Assembly (NCBI GenBank): GCA_002749285.1
Contig: PDPR01000019.1
Coordinates: forward strand, 1 to 55,254
DNA length: 55,254 bases
Origin: Maribacter sp.
GTDB taxonomy: Bacteria > Bacteroidota > Bacteroidia > Flavobacteriales > Flavobacteriaceae
Direction of reading: 5' to 3'
Shown here in pieces: positions 25,774 to 34,008 of the stretch (its first letter is position 1; each line of letters starts with the position of its first letter). The translations under genes were made by a program, and so were the position numbers. A model generated the notes under the pieces. It did not search any database and was not told the DNA's origin. It saw nothing but the letters and a program-made list of their open reading frames with translations.

Positions 25774-28686
25774 TTAATTGATAATAGCATTGTAAATAGC
25801 CTGCTGAATTCTTGTTCTTAACGCAGATTTAACTAAAAGGGTGTTCGATGCTGTTGGGTATGTCCTATTTGATAGGAACACATAAACAATCTCCTCTTCG
25901 GGATCTGCCCAAGTGTAGGTTCCGGTAAAACCACTATGGCCGAAACTCTTGTGGGAGACACATCCGCAAGTTGGCCCCTTGTCCTTTAACTGTGGTTTAT
26001 CAAAGCCCACTCCCCTCCTGACATTCTTGTCACAGAAGTAACAGGTGTTGAATTTCTTAATGGTCCTTGAATCCAGGAAACGCACCCCGCCATATTCCCC
26101 TCCTTGAAGATACATTTGCATGATCTTGGCCACATCGTTGGCGTTACTGAACAAACCCGCATGCCCTCCTACACCACCTTGCATGGCCGCTCCCATATCG
26201 TGTACATATCCTTGAACGGTCCGGTAACGGTAATACTTATCCTCTTCGGTAGGCACGATCCTATTCTTGGGGAATTTTTCCAACGGATTGTAACTTGTAT
26301 TGAAAGCCCCTATGGGCTTGTACAAAAACCCATCGACCAATTTATCCAATGGGGTTTTATAGGTGTCCTCAATATATTTTTTCATCACATAATATGCGAT
26401 ATCACTATATCGGTACCGGTTTGATTTTAAATCTTGCCGCCCTATACGGTCATAGATGGAATCCTTGTAGGCATCTGTCAGATAGAGGTTATCGGATACC
26501 TTGATACTGAAGCCCTCAGTAGGTGCATTGCGATAAAATTCCGAGGACGGTTTCTTTTTTTCATCCAATGTACTTGCATAAAAGGCTATCCAGGCCGGTA
26601 ATCGCCCATAGTGCGACAATGCCTTTAGAACGGTGACATTCTTAAGCGCTGATTCCGAATACTCGGGTATAAGGTCCTGAAAAGTATCGTTCAAGGCTAT
26701 TTTACCGTTTTCCTCCATCTTCATCAATACAGGTAAGGTTGCCAATATCTTTGTCAAGGAGGCCAGATCATAAATATGCCCGGTCGTTATTTTACTTTCC
26801 GATGAATAGGTAGGTTTCCCAAAACCTTTATTGTACACCACCTTACCTTTACGGGCGATCAATACCTGACCGCCAGGGAACATTAACGAATCGAGTCCGT
26901 TTTTCATCAATCGATCTACTTCGGCCAAACCTTCTGAACTTAACCCTACCCGTTCGGGGGTACTATACCCAAGTCGTTTTAATGAATTCAACTGGACCGT
27001 AGTGTTCACGGGAAATATATCATGTGCAGAAACTGGCAAGATACCTTTGGCCTCGATCGCACCGAATATGAGCTGTGCGGTCTTCTGTTGTGCGAGGACA
27101 CTGTTTTGGTATGCGACCACTACCCCATCTATATTTTCAAAAGAGCCCACATCCATCAAGGCATAAGGCTTTGTAAATACGGCCAATATAAGGTTCGAGG
27201 TCCTCTTGTTGGCTACCTCATGAAGCCAGCCCAGTTCCTTTTTGGTGAACTTATAGGGTTTCCATGGATTTTTATTGCTTCTATGGTGCCCGATGATCAC
27301 TAGGTTGAATTCCTTCAGTCTTTCTTTTAAGGTCGTTATATCCTTAGCGTTCACTTGGGTAACCTCGGCATATTTGTTCAATGCATCTATAAATGGCCGG
27401 CTATCCGCATCACCGAATTTTACATAGGCGATTTTCTTGTTCTCCAACTTTTTGATCCCCAAGAGGTGGAACTTATTCTTGACTACCGTAATGGCATTCT
27501 CAATGGCCTCTTCGTAAATAAGATCATTCTGCAGACCATTGAGGTCTTCGTACAAGTGATCGATAATTATAGGCTTATAAGAATTTAGACCTACCTTATA
27601 TTTGGCCATTAGGATCTTCTTGACCGAACTTGCCAATCTTTCCTCCGTGATCTTTCCGCTTTCATACGCCCTTAAAAGTTTTTCCTTTGCTTTGGGCACC
27701 TCCGTAGGCATTAATAAAATATCATTCCCAGCCAAAAAGGCCGCCAATTCCACATCCCCATCTTTTCCTTGGGTACTGACCCCTTTCATATTCAGGGCAT
27801 CGGTAAAAACCAGACCGTTGAAACCCATTTGTTCCTTTAGCACCCCTGAAATTATCTGTTCTGATAAGGAAGACGGCAGGTCTTTCTTGATTTCCAGACC
27901 AGGAACGTTCAAATGGGCCACCATCACACTACTAAGTCCTGCCTTGACCAGCTTTTTATAAGGGTATAGCTCTAGACTGTCCAACCGTTGTTTGGAAAAC
28001 GCCATCAAAGGCAAGGCGTGATGGGAATCTGTTGCCGTATCGCCATGCCCTGGGAAATGTTTTCCGCTTGAGAGAACCCCTGCACTTTCCATTCCCCGCA
28101 TAAAGGCAACCCCCTTGTTGGCCACATTGTCCCGATCCTCCCCAAATGAACGGTTACCGATTATGGGGTTCAGGGGATTTGTATTGATATCGATATCAGG
28201 GGCAAAATTAATATGTACCCCCAAACGTTTGGCGTGTAACCCTATCTGCCGACCTACTTTTTCTACAATGGAATTATCCTTAATGGCCCCTAATGTCATA
28301 TTCCATGGAAAGGCATACGTAGAATCCAATCGCATGGCCAGCCCCCATTCCGCATCCAAACCGACCATTAACGGAATCTTCGATACCGCTTGGAATGAAT
28401 TTGTGATCTTGGCTTGCCGAACAGGCCCTCCGGTCGAAAAGATCACACCACCTATGTGATGTTCCCTTATCAATGACCTAACCTTGGTTATACTTGCCTT
28501 ATCTTGGCCGGATGCCACACCTACCATGAACAACTGCCCAAATTTCTCATCAAGGCTCATGGCTTCATATTTACGGTCGACCCATCTTTTTTGGGAAACA
28601 CTATCCCTTACCACCAAAGGGTCAACCTGGGCATTTGCACAGAGAACGAAAAAACAGAAGAAAGGAAGAATGCTATACAATCGCAT
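25774..28686 (-). CDS. GH3 glycosidase fused to a serine beta-lactamase-like domain
   Basis: I use the ATG at 28686 (MRLYSILPFFCFFVLCANAQ), which gives a clean signal peptide; a TTG three codons earlier is also in frame. The protein has 970 residues. Residues 40-370 are a family 3 glycoside hydrolase of the NagZ type: GVDAEWGLAMRLDS, GKHFPGHGDTATDSHHALPL with the Asp-His dyad, and GLVFTDALNMKGV with the nucleophile aspartate. A middle domain follows, and from about residue 600 a class-C-type hydrolase: LASLTKILATLP (SxxK), YSDIAYYV (Tyr motif) and HSGFTGTYTW. It probably trims peptidoglycan or chitin-like sugars in the periplasm, with the second domain acting on peptides or esters. It is upstream of bshA on the same strand. 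Confidence 0.93.
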   Translation of the reverse strand: MRLYSILPFFCFFVLCANAQVDPLVVRDSVSQKRWVDRKYEAMSLDEKFGQLFMVGVASGQDKASITKVRSLIREHHIGGVIFSTGGPVRQAKITNSFQAVSKIPLMVGLDAEWGLAMRLDSTYAFPWNMTLGAIKDNSIVEKVGRQIGLHAKRLGVHINFAPDIDINTNPLNPIIGNRSFGEDRDNVANKGVAFMRGMESAGVLSSGKHFPGHGDTATDSHHALPLMAFSKQRLDSLELYPYKKLVKAGLSSVMVAHLNVPGLEIKKDLPSSLSEQIISGVLKEQMGFNGLVFTDALNMKGVSTQGKDGDVELAAFLAGNDILLMPTEVPKAKEKLLRAYESGKITEERLASSVKKILMAKYKVGLNSYKPIIIDHLYEDLNGLQNDLIYEEAIENAITVVKNKFHLLGIKKLENKKIAYVKFGDADSRPFIDALNKYAEVTQVNAKDITTLKERLKEFNLVIIGHHRSNKNPWKPYKFTKKELGWLHEVANKRTSNLILAVFTKPYALMDVGSFENIDGVVVAYQNSVLAQQKTAQLIFGAIEAKGILPVSAHDIFPVNTTVQLNSLKRLGYSTPERVGLSSEGLAEVDRLMKNGLDSLMFPGGQVLIARKGKVVYNKGFGKPTYSSESKITTGHIYDLASLTKILATLPVLMKMEENGKIALNDTFQDLIPEYSESALKNVTVLKALSHYGRLPAWIAFYASTLDEKKKPSSEFYRNAPTEGFSIKVSDNLYLTDAYKDSIYDRIGRQDLKSNRYRYSDIAYYVMKKYIEDTYKTPLDKLVDGFLYKPIGAFNTSYNPLEKFPKNRIVPTEEDKYYRYRTVQGYVHDMGAAMQGGVGGHAGLFSNANDVAKIMQMYLQGGEYGGVRFLDSRTIKKFNTCYFCDKNVRRGVGFDKPQLKDKGPTCGCVSHKSFGHSGFTGTYTWADPEEEIVYVFLSNRTYPTASNTLLVKSALRTRIQQAIYNAIIN

Positions 28687-28792
28687 ATGGGACAAGTCTA
28701 AGGGAGTAACTTAAAAACAAAAAGAATATTGCATTCCAGTGGTTTTCATGAATCATTGGAAGATGGGTTGCAAATACAATACCAAAAAACAT

Positions 28793-29275
28793 CTACATAA
28801 AACGGCTATGCCAACTTTCAGAGGCCGGCACCTCCCAATGTTCAAGATATTCCCCTTTATTGGCGACCAAATTGTTAAAGACAATGGTATTCTTTGAAAC
28901 TGCCCTTTGCTTCGCCATTTTCTTGAACTCATTCAAGGTCTTATAAGCGACATATTCACCTTGTTTGTAGGATACATTCATTTTATCGAGCAAGTCCACA
29001 TTGTATTTTTTTTCCAATTGTTGGATAAAACGTACCGATTCATCTATGGAGCAGCCTGAAGCGGAAGTCTCTGTCTGATCCAAGGCCAAGATTATAAATC
29101 TTTTGTAGCGTATCACATAGCCGGCCTTCAAATTACTTCCATGGGTCGTCCACCCCTCTATAAATGCCTCTATCGATTTCCTGATTTCCTGTAGTTCCTG
29201 CTCCGAGAAACTACGATTGGCCTGATATATCCAAATTCTGGATGAATCTGGCAAAGTATTGAATTCTGCTAACAT
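28793..29275 (-). CDS. Conserved Bacteroidota protein often labelled ABC transporter ATPase
   Basis: This encodes 160 residues with no Walker motif, so the common database name is not supported by the sequence. The pattern SRIWIYQANRSFSEQELQEI, FIEGWTTHGSNLKAGYVIRY, and ALDQTETSASGCSIDESVRF is strongly conserved in the phylum. It is small and soluble with no signal peptide. It starts 23 bases after the Fe-S protein gene ends, as the last gene of the cluster from the amidase down. Its role is unknown; the cysteine in SGCSID and the context suggest a link to the Fe-S enzyme, but that is only a guess. Confidence 0.8.
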   Translation of the reverse strand: MLAEFNTLPDSSRIWIYQANRSFSEQELQEIRKSIEAFIEGWTTHGSNLKAGYVIRYKRFIILALDQTETSASGCSIDESVRFIQQLEKKYNVDLLDKMNVSYKQGEYVAYKTLNEFKKMAKQRAVSKNTIVFNNLVANKGEYLEHWEVPASESWHSRFM

Positions 29276-29298
29276 AGTATTTGATTTTGGGATTATGG

Positions 29299-30090
29299 TT
29301 AAAGGTCTTCCGCGGTAGCCATGAGCTCTGCAATATCCATAACCTTAATGTCCTTTTCCTTTTCCTTGCTCTTGATGCCATCGGTCATCATTGTATTGCA
29401 GAAGGGACAGGCAGCGGCTATAATTTCCGGCTGGGTGGTCAAAGCCTGTTCCGTTCGTTCTACATTAATGTCCTTCTCCCCCTCTTCAGGTTCCTTGAAC
29501 ATTTGGGCCCCACCTGCACCACAACATAACCCTCGGGATTTACAGTTCTTCATTTCGACCAATTCGGCATCCAACTTCCTAATCAGGTCCCTTGGGGCTT
29601 CATAAACATTATTTGCCCTGCCCAAATAACACGGATCGTGAAAGGTGATCCGTTTCCCCTTGAAAATACCCCCTTCCAAGGTAATTCGACCATCATCCAG
29701 CAATTGTTTTAAGAACTCGGTATGGTGTACCACTTCGTAATTACCCCCTAAGCCCGGATATTCGTTCTTTAGGGTATTGAAGCAGTGTGGACAAGCCGTG
29801 ACGACTTTTTTTATCCCATAGGCATTCATGACCTCGATATTGGTGACAGCCTGCATTTGGAACAAAAATTCATTTCCGGCCCTTTTTGCCGGATCACCTG
29901 TACAACTTTCCTCTGCCCCCAAAACCGCAAATGAAACATTGGCCTTGTTCAGTATCTTAACAAAGGCCTTGGTTATTTTCTTTGCCCGATCATCAAAACT
30001 TCCTGCACAGCCCACCCAAAACAAAACCTCAGGTTGCTTTCCTGCTGCAAAGAGTTCTGCCATTGTCGGTACTTTCAATTCGCTTCCCAT
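29299..30090 (-). CDS. CCG-domain Fe-S oxidoreductase subunit
   Basis: This encodes 263 residues of the heterodisulfide-reductase HdrB/GlpC/LldE type. Cysteine motifs are visible in two repeats: VTACPHCFNTLKNEYP and the Cx..CCG motif CKSRGLCCGAGGAQMF, with FHDPCYLGRANNVYEAPRDL and AACPFCNTMMTDG. Such subunits bind a non-cubane [4Fe-4S] cluster and move electrons to or from thiol or quinone partners. Upstream, 20 bases away, is the membrane Fe-S subunit, its likely partner. No D-lactate or glycerol-3-phosphate dehydrogenase is near, so the substrate is unknown. Confidence 0.88.
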   Translation of the reverse strand: MGSELKVPTMAELFAAGKQPEVLFWVGCAGSFDDRAKKITKAFVKILNKANVSFAVLGAEESCTGDPAKRAGNEFLFQMQAVTNIEVMNAYGIKKVVTACPHCFNTLKNEYPGLGGNYEVVHHTEFLKQLLDDGRITLEGGIFKGKRITFHDPCYLGRANNVYEAPRDLIRKLDAELVEMKNCKSRGLCCGAGGAQMFKEPEEGEKDINVERTEQALTTQPEIIAAACPFCNTMMTDGIKSKEKEKDIKVMDIAELMATAEDL

Positions 30091-30110
30091 AATAAAGGAT
30101 CAATTATTTT

Positions 30111-31436
30111 TTATGCCTCATCTTTCCAGTTCAACCTATCCATTTGATTGAAAGGCCAAGGTGCCCCATTATTCTCTATATTGCCCATCATATTATTTAA
30201 ATCGGACGGTGCGGCAGATTGTTCCATTACCAAATACTGCCTCATGTCCATAATAATGGATAGTGGATCTATACTCACAGGGCATGCCTCTGTACAGGCA
30301 TTGCAGGAGGTACAGGCCCATAGCTCCTCCCTTGTGATATAATCATCCAACAACTGCTTGCCATCATCGGCAAAGCTCCCTTTGTTGGCATCTATGTTCT
30401 TCCCTACTTCCTCGAGCCTATCACGGGTATCCATCATGATCTTTCTTGGGGAAAGTTTCTTCCCTGTAAGGTTTGCGGGGCATTCACTCGTACAACGGCC
30501 ACATTCCGTACAGGTATAGGCATTGAGCAATTGTACCCTGCTAAGGTCCATAACATCGGAAGCCCCGAATTTCGAAGGTTCATCGGCATCACCTGCAGGT
30601 TCGGCATAGGGGTCCGCATCGGGATCCATCATTAATTTGACTTCCTGGGTAACAGCATCCAAATTCCTGAATTTCCCTTTTGGCCCAACCCTTCCGAAAT
30701 ACGTATTCGGAAATGCCAACAGAATATGTAAGTGTTTCGAGTAATAGAGGTAATTCAAAAAGAAAAGGATTCCTACAATATGCAACCACCAAGCACTTCT
30801 TTCAATAATGATAAGTGCCTGTACCGACATTCCCTCGAATAAGGGAACGAGGAATTGACTGATGGGAAAGGAACCTGCCTCTACATAATGTGCCGCCCCC
30901 AATTGCTGTAACTGAAAATCCGTTGCATTCATAGTCAAAAAGAGGGACATCAAGACCGTTTCTATGTACAATATCATATTACCATCGTTCTTGGGCCAAC
31001 CCTTCATTTCCGGGCTCATAAACCGCTTGACCCTTACAATGTTCCTACGTATCCAGAAAACCACTACCGACACGATAACCAAAAAGGCCAAAATCTCGAA
31101 CGATGCGATCAATACATTATAGAATACCCCGAGACCCGCAAATAACCTATGGGTACCCAAAAGTCCGTCCAGGACTATCTCAAGAACCTCCAGGTTGATG
31201 ATGACAAAACCGAGGTAAACAAGAATATGTAATATTCCGGGAATGGGCCTAACAACCATTTTCGACTGCCCTAAGGCGATCCTGGCCATATTCTTCCAAC
31301 GTTGTGGTTTATTATCGTTGGCCACAACTTCCTTTCCCAACCTAATGTTCCTAATAAGTTTTTTGACATTACGGGCAAAAAAAACAATCCCTACCATAAG
31401 GACCAGGGCAAAGGCAATATTAGTGATGTATTCCAT
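30111..31436 (-). CDS. Membrane 4Fe-4S dicluster oxidoreductase subunit
   Basis: This encodes 441 residues. The first 250 hold about five to six membrane segments (FALVLMVGIVFFARNV, ILHILVYLGFVIINLEVLEI, EILAFLVIVSVVVFWI, WWLHIVGILFFLNYLYY), similar to a respiratory gamma subunit. The C-terminal domain has two classical clusters: CTECGRCTSECPANLTGKKL and CTSCNACTEACPVSIDPLS. The pattern matches HdrD/GlpC-like quinone-linked subunits. It starts directly at the stop of the MCE gene, and the CCG subunit follows. Together they should form a membrane electron-transfer complex, probably linked to menaquinone; the donor is not known. Confidence 0.9.
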   Translation of the reverse strand: MEYITNIAFALVLMVGIVFFARNVKKLIRNIRLGKEVVANDNKPQRWKNMARIALGQSKMVVRPIPGILHILVYLGFVIINLEVLEIVLDGLLGTHRLFAGLGVFYNVLIASFEILAFLVIVSVVVFWIRRNIVRVKRFMSPEMKGWPKNDGNMILYIETVLMSLFLTMNATDFQLQQLGAAHYVEAGSFPISQFLVPLFEGMSVQALIIIERSAWWLHIVGILFFLNYLYYSKHLHILLAFPNTYFGRVGPKGKFRNLDAVTQEVKLMMDPDADPYAEPAGDADEPSKFGASDVMDLSRVQLLNAYTCTECGRCTSECPANLTGKKLSPRKIMMDTRDRLEEVGKNIDANKGSFADDGKQLLDDYITREELWACTSCNACTEACPVSIDPLSIIMDMRQYLVMEQSAAPSDLNNMMGNIENNGAPWPFNQMDRLNWKDEA

Positions 31437-32423
31437 TTATGGTTGTTCTATCTTGTCCACAGGGCTATTCTTGTCCACAGGGTCGTTATCCGGCAAAGTA
31501 TAATCTTTTTGTTTTTTGCCAAAAACAGAAAGACTTACATATCTTTTTGGGTTCAAACGGAAATCCTGTAATAATAGATCCAACTCCCTTGATGCATTGT
31601 TCAGGTTATCGTACAGTTCCTCGTCTTTCATAAATTTCCCCATTGAACCATCCCCCTTTTCTATCTTGGCAAGAATTTTATCCAAATTGGCAACCGTAGA
31701 TTCCAAACTGGCCATCGTCCGACCCAATCCCACATTGTTCAGTGAATCGGAAAGTTGTACAAAATTGGATGATAATGCCATGAAATTTGTTAGGGAACTA
31801 TCTAATTTGCCTTGGTTCTTTTGCAGTAAATCATTTAAAACCCCGGCACTGCCCTGCAAACTACCCATAAGCCCATTAAGACCTGCAATGGATTCCCTTA
31901 ATTCATTCTTGGTCTTCGCATCCAATACATGGTTTACGTTCATAATCAATGTATCCGCATTGGTGAACGCACCCTCGATCTTTTGTTGTAATGGTGTAAG
32001 CTTCTGTTGTACCAGTTCTGTCAACCCAGGGCGGATGTTGGTAACCAAGGTATCTCCCGACTGTGCATTGGGGGCGCCGTCGAAAACAGGGCGTATCTGT
32101 ATTCCCTTACCCCCAATAATACCCGTATCGTACAATTCCGCCTTACTGTTCTTGGAAAAGGCAAAATCGTTGCTCACTGAAAATGTAACGAGTAGATTGC
32201 CCGAAGCATCCTTGAACCTGATATCGTTTACAGTTCCCACGTTGTAACCGTTGATAGTGACCTGGGTACCTGTCTGAAGACCTCCAACATGATTATAAAC
32301 AGCATAAAATATCTTGCTGTTATCAAATAAAGGTGTTGATTTCAGATAACTGAAACCTAAAATAAAAAGTAGGGTACCCCCCACTACGATTATTCCTGTT
32401 TTAATTTCCCTGGATATTTTCAA
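31437..32423 (-). CDS. MlaD/MCE-domain protein
   Basis: This encodes 328 residues with a single N-terminal membrane anchor (GIIVVGGTLLFILGFSYL), then the MCE domain (YNHVGGLQTGTQVTINGYNV, GTV) and a long helical C-terminal part with repeated LNDLLQ, NFVQLSDSLNN and LEKGD-like segments. MCE proteins form hexamers in the periplasm that carry lipids between membranes. The usual ATPase and permease partners (MlaF, MlaE) are not adjacent. The gene directly abuts the Fe-S subunit and follows the amidase after 134 bases, on the same strand. Confidence 0.92.
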   Translation of the reverse strand: MKISREIKTGIIVVGGTLLFILGFSYLKSTPLFDNSKIFYAVYNHVGGLQTGTQVTINGYNVGTVNDIRFKDASGNLLVTFSVSNDFAFSKNSKAELYDTGIIGGKGIQIRPVFDGAPNAQSGDTLVTNIRPGLTELVQQKLTPLQQKIEGAFTNADTLIMNVNHVLDAKTKNELRESIAGLNGLMGSLQGSAGVLNDLLQKNQGKLDSSLTNFMALSSNFVQLSDSLNNVGLGRTMASLESTVANLDKILAKIEKGDGSMGKFMKDEELYDNLNNASRELDLLLQDFRLNPKRYVSLSVFGKKQKDYTLPDNDPVDKNSPVDKIEQP

Positions 32424-32557
32424 ATGAATCTGTTTTTCTGTTATTATACGTCTGTTTAAAAAAATATGACCTACATTCCTGCATTTTCCCGTACAAAACC
32501 AATTTCATTTCAAAACAGACCAGAACAAAATTAGAAATAAAATCGAGATTGCCGTTA

Positions 32558-33877
32558 TTATTCCGAAACGTATTTAAGTGCTTCGGCCACGGGAATTCTC
32601 ACACCATCTTTATATGCAACAATATAGGATCCGGTAAAACCTTTGATTTCAGCATTCGATTTCAGCATTTTCGCTTCATTATAGGAGTTGGCACTCCCGT
32701 ACATATAACGATAGAGGTTCTTATACGGCTCTTGGGTTATCCTTGCAAGCCCTTTAAAATTCCGGGGTACCAGCTCAAGGTCTTTGGCACTTGCCATTAT
32801 CTGTACCTTAAAGAACACTTGGGGGGTCGATGGTTTCTTTTCGGCAGTAGCCATATCGACCTCAGTGGCCTTCTTCTTATCCGGTTTATCCGGGGTATCT
32901 TTTACACTGGTTTCGATGTCCTCGACAGGGATTGTCTTTTTAGTGTTTTCCCCGACTACAGCTTTCGGTTCTGGCAGTACTTCTCCCTGAGGGGAGGACA
33001 CCAGGTCATCTACAGGTTTTTCCTTTTCCATCGGAATCGGCACTTCCTCTTTCCGTGCCATTTCCTTTTCCATCGTTCTATTAGGGATGTTCTTACCGTT
33101 ATATACACTTTTTCTATACTTGAGGATAGCCTCCGCAATCGCTTTCCCAATTTGCATCTGACCGTTTTTAGAATTCAGGTAAGCCCCTTCTGACTTATTG
33201 GTAAGGAAGCCTGCCTCGACCAAGACACTGGGCATGAACGTTTGATGCAATACAATAAAACCCGCTTGTTTCACCTTTCTGTCCACACGGTTCAACTTGC
33301 CCGACAGATTATCCTGGATCATTTTGGCCAAGGCGATACTCTGATCCAAGAACTCTTCTTGCATTATGGTCAAACCTATAATGGACTCGGGGGAATTGAT
33401 ATCGTAATCCGCATATCTGTCCGCATAATCATCCTCCAGATAAATCACAGAGTTTTCCTTCTTTGCAATTTCAAAATTCTGTTTGTTGGCGTGCAGGCCC
33501 AAGACAAATGTACCGGCACCATGGGCATCGGAGGAATGGGAATCGCAATGCACCGATACGAAAAGATCGGCATTTGCCTTATTGGCAATTTCGCCCCGCA
33601 TGAACAAATCAACAAAAGTATCATCCTTTCTTGTGTAAACAACCTTGATATCCGGGTTGCCCTCCAATATCCTACCCACATTCAGGACTATATTCAATGC
33701 GATGTTCTTCTCCAGATACCCATTTCCCAAATTACCGGGATCATGCCCCCCATGGCCCGCATCCAAAACCACTACAAACTTACCATCATTCCTTTGCGTC
33801 CAATTATCACTGGCGTGGGCAGGGTATAGAAAAGGAAATAGTAATGAAACGACAAGAAAAAAACGGTTGAGATCCAT
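32558..33877 (-). CDS. N-acetylmuramoyl-L-alanine amidase
   Basis: This encodes 439 residues. A signal peptide (MDLNRFFLVVSLLFPFLYPA) is followed by an Amidase_3 domain: FVVVLDAGHGGHDPGNLGNG (first Zn-binding histidine), YLEKNIALNI (Zn glutamate), LFVSVHCDSHSSDAHGAGTF (second histidine) and SVLVEAGFLTNKSEG (catalytic glutamate). A low-complexity Lys/Glu/Pro linker (about residues 265-340) leads to a C-terminal SPOR-like domain (FFKVQIMASAKDLELVPRNF), which may bind denuded glycan strands. It splits peptide stems from peptidoglycan in the periplasm. It is divergent from the LptD-like gene and heads the minus-strand cluster. Confidence 0.94.
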   Translation of the reverse strand: MDLNRFFLVVSLLFPFLYPAHASDNWTQRNDGKFVVVLDAGHGGHDPGNLGNGYLEKNIALNIVLNVGRILEGNPDIKVVYTRKDDTFVDLFMRGEIANKANADLFVSVHCDSHSSDAHGAGTFVLGLHANKQNFEIAKKENSVIYLEDDYADRYADYDINSPESIIGLTIMQEEFLDQSIALAKMIQDNLSGKLNRVDRKVKQAGFIVLHQTFMPSVLVEAGFLTNKSEGAYLNSKNGQMQIGKAIAEAILKYRKSVYNGKNIPNRTMEKEMARKEEVPIPMEKEKPVDDLVSSPQGEVLPEPKAVVGENTKKTIPVEDIETSVKDTPDKPDKKKATEVDMATAEKKPSTPQVFFKVQIMASAKDLELVPRNFKGLARITQEPYKNLYRYMYGSANSYNEAKMLKSNAEIKGFTGSYIVAYKDGVRIPVAEALKYVSE

Positions 33878-33953
33878 ATCCGCAAGATGATTTGAGAATT
33901 TTAAATTGGTTAAATTTATTGTAATACCCTATAAGGGGAACAAAAAATATATG

Positions 33954-33961
33954 TAAGTTTG
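33954..33961 (+). promoter_or_regulatory. -7 box of the LptD-like gene
   Basis: TAAGTTTG fits TAnnTTTG and ends 47 bases before the TTG start at 34009. No TTG is found at the normal -33 distance. Confidence 0.4.
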
Positions 33962-34008
33962 ACTTCCAAAAACCAAGCCATACTATTACAAAAATAGGAT
34001 ATAAAGCC

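Noticed and set aside
28793..29275. True ABC transporter ATPase
   Set aside because: The common label for this family is not supported: no Walker A, Walker B or signature motif is present.
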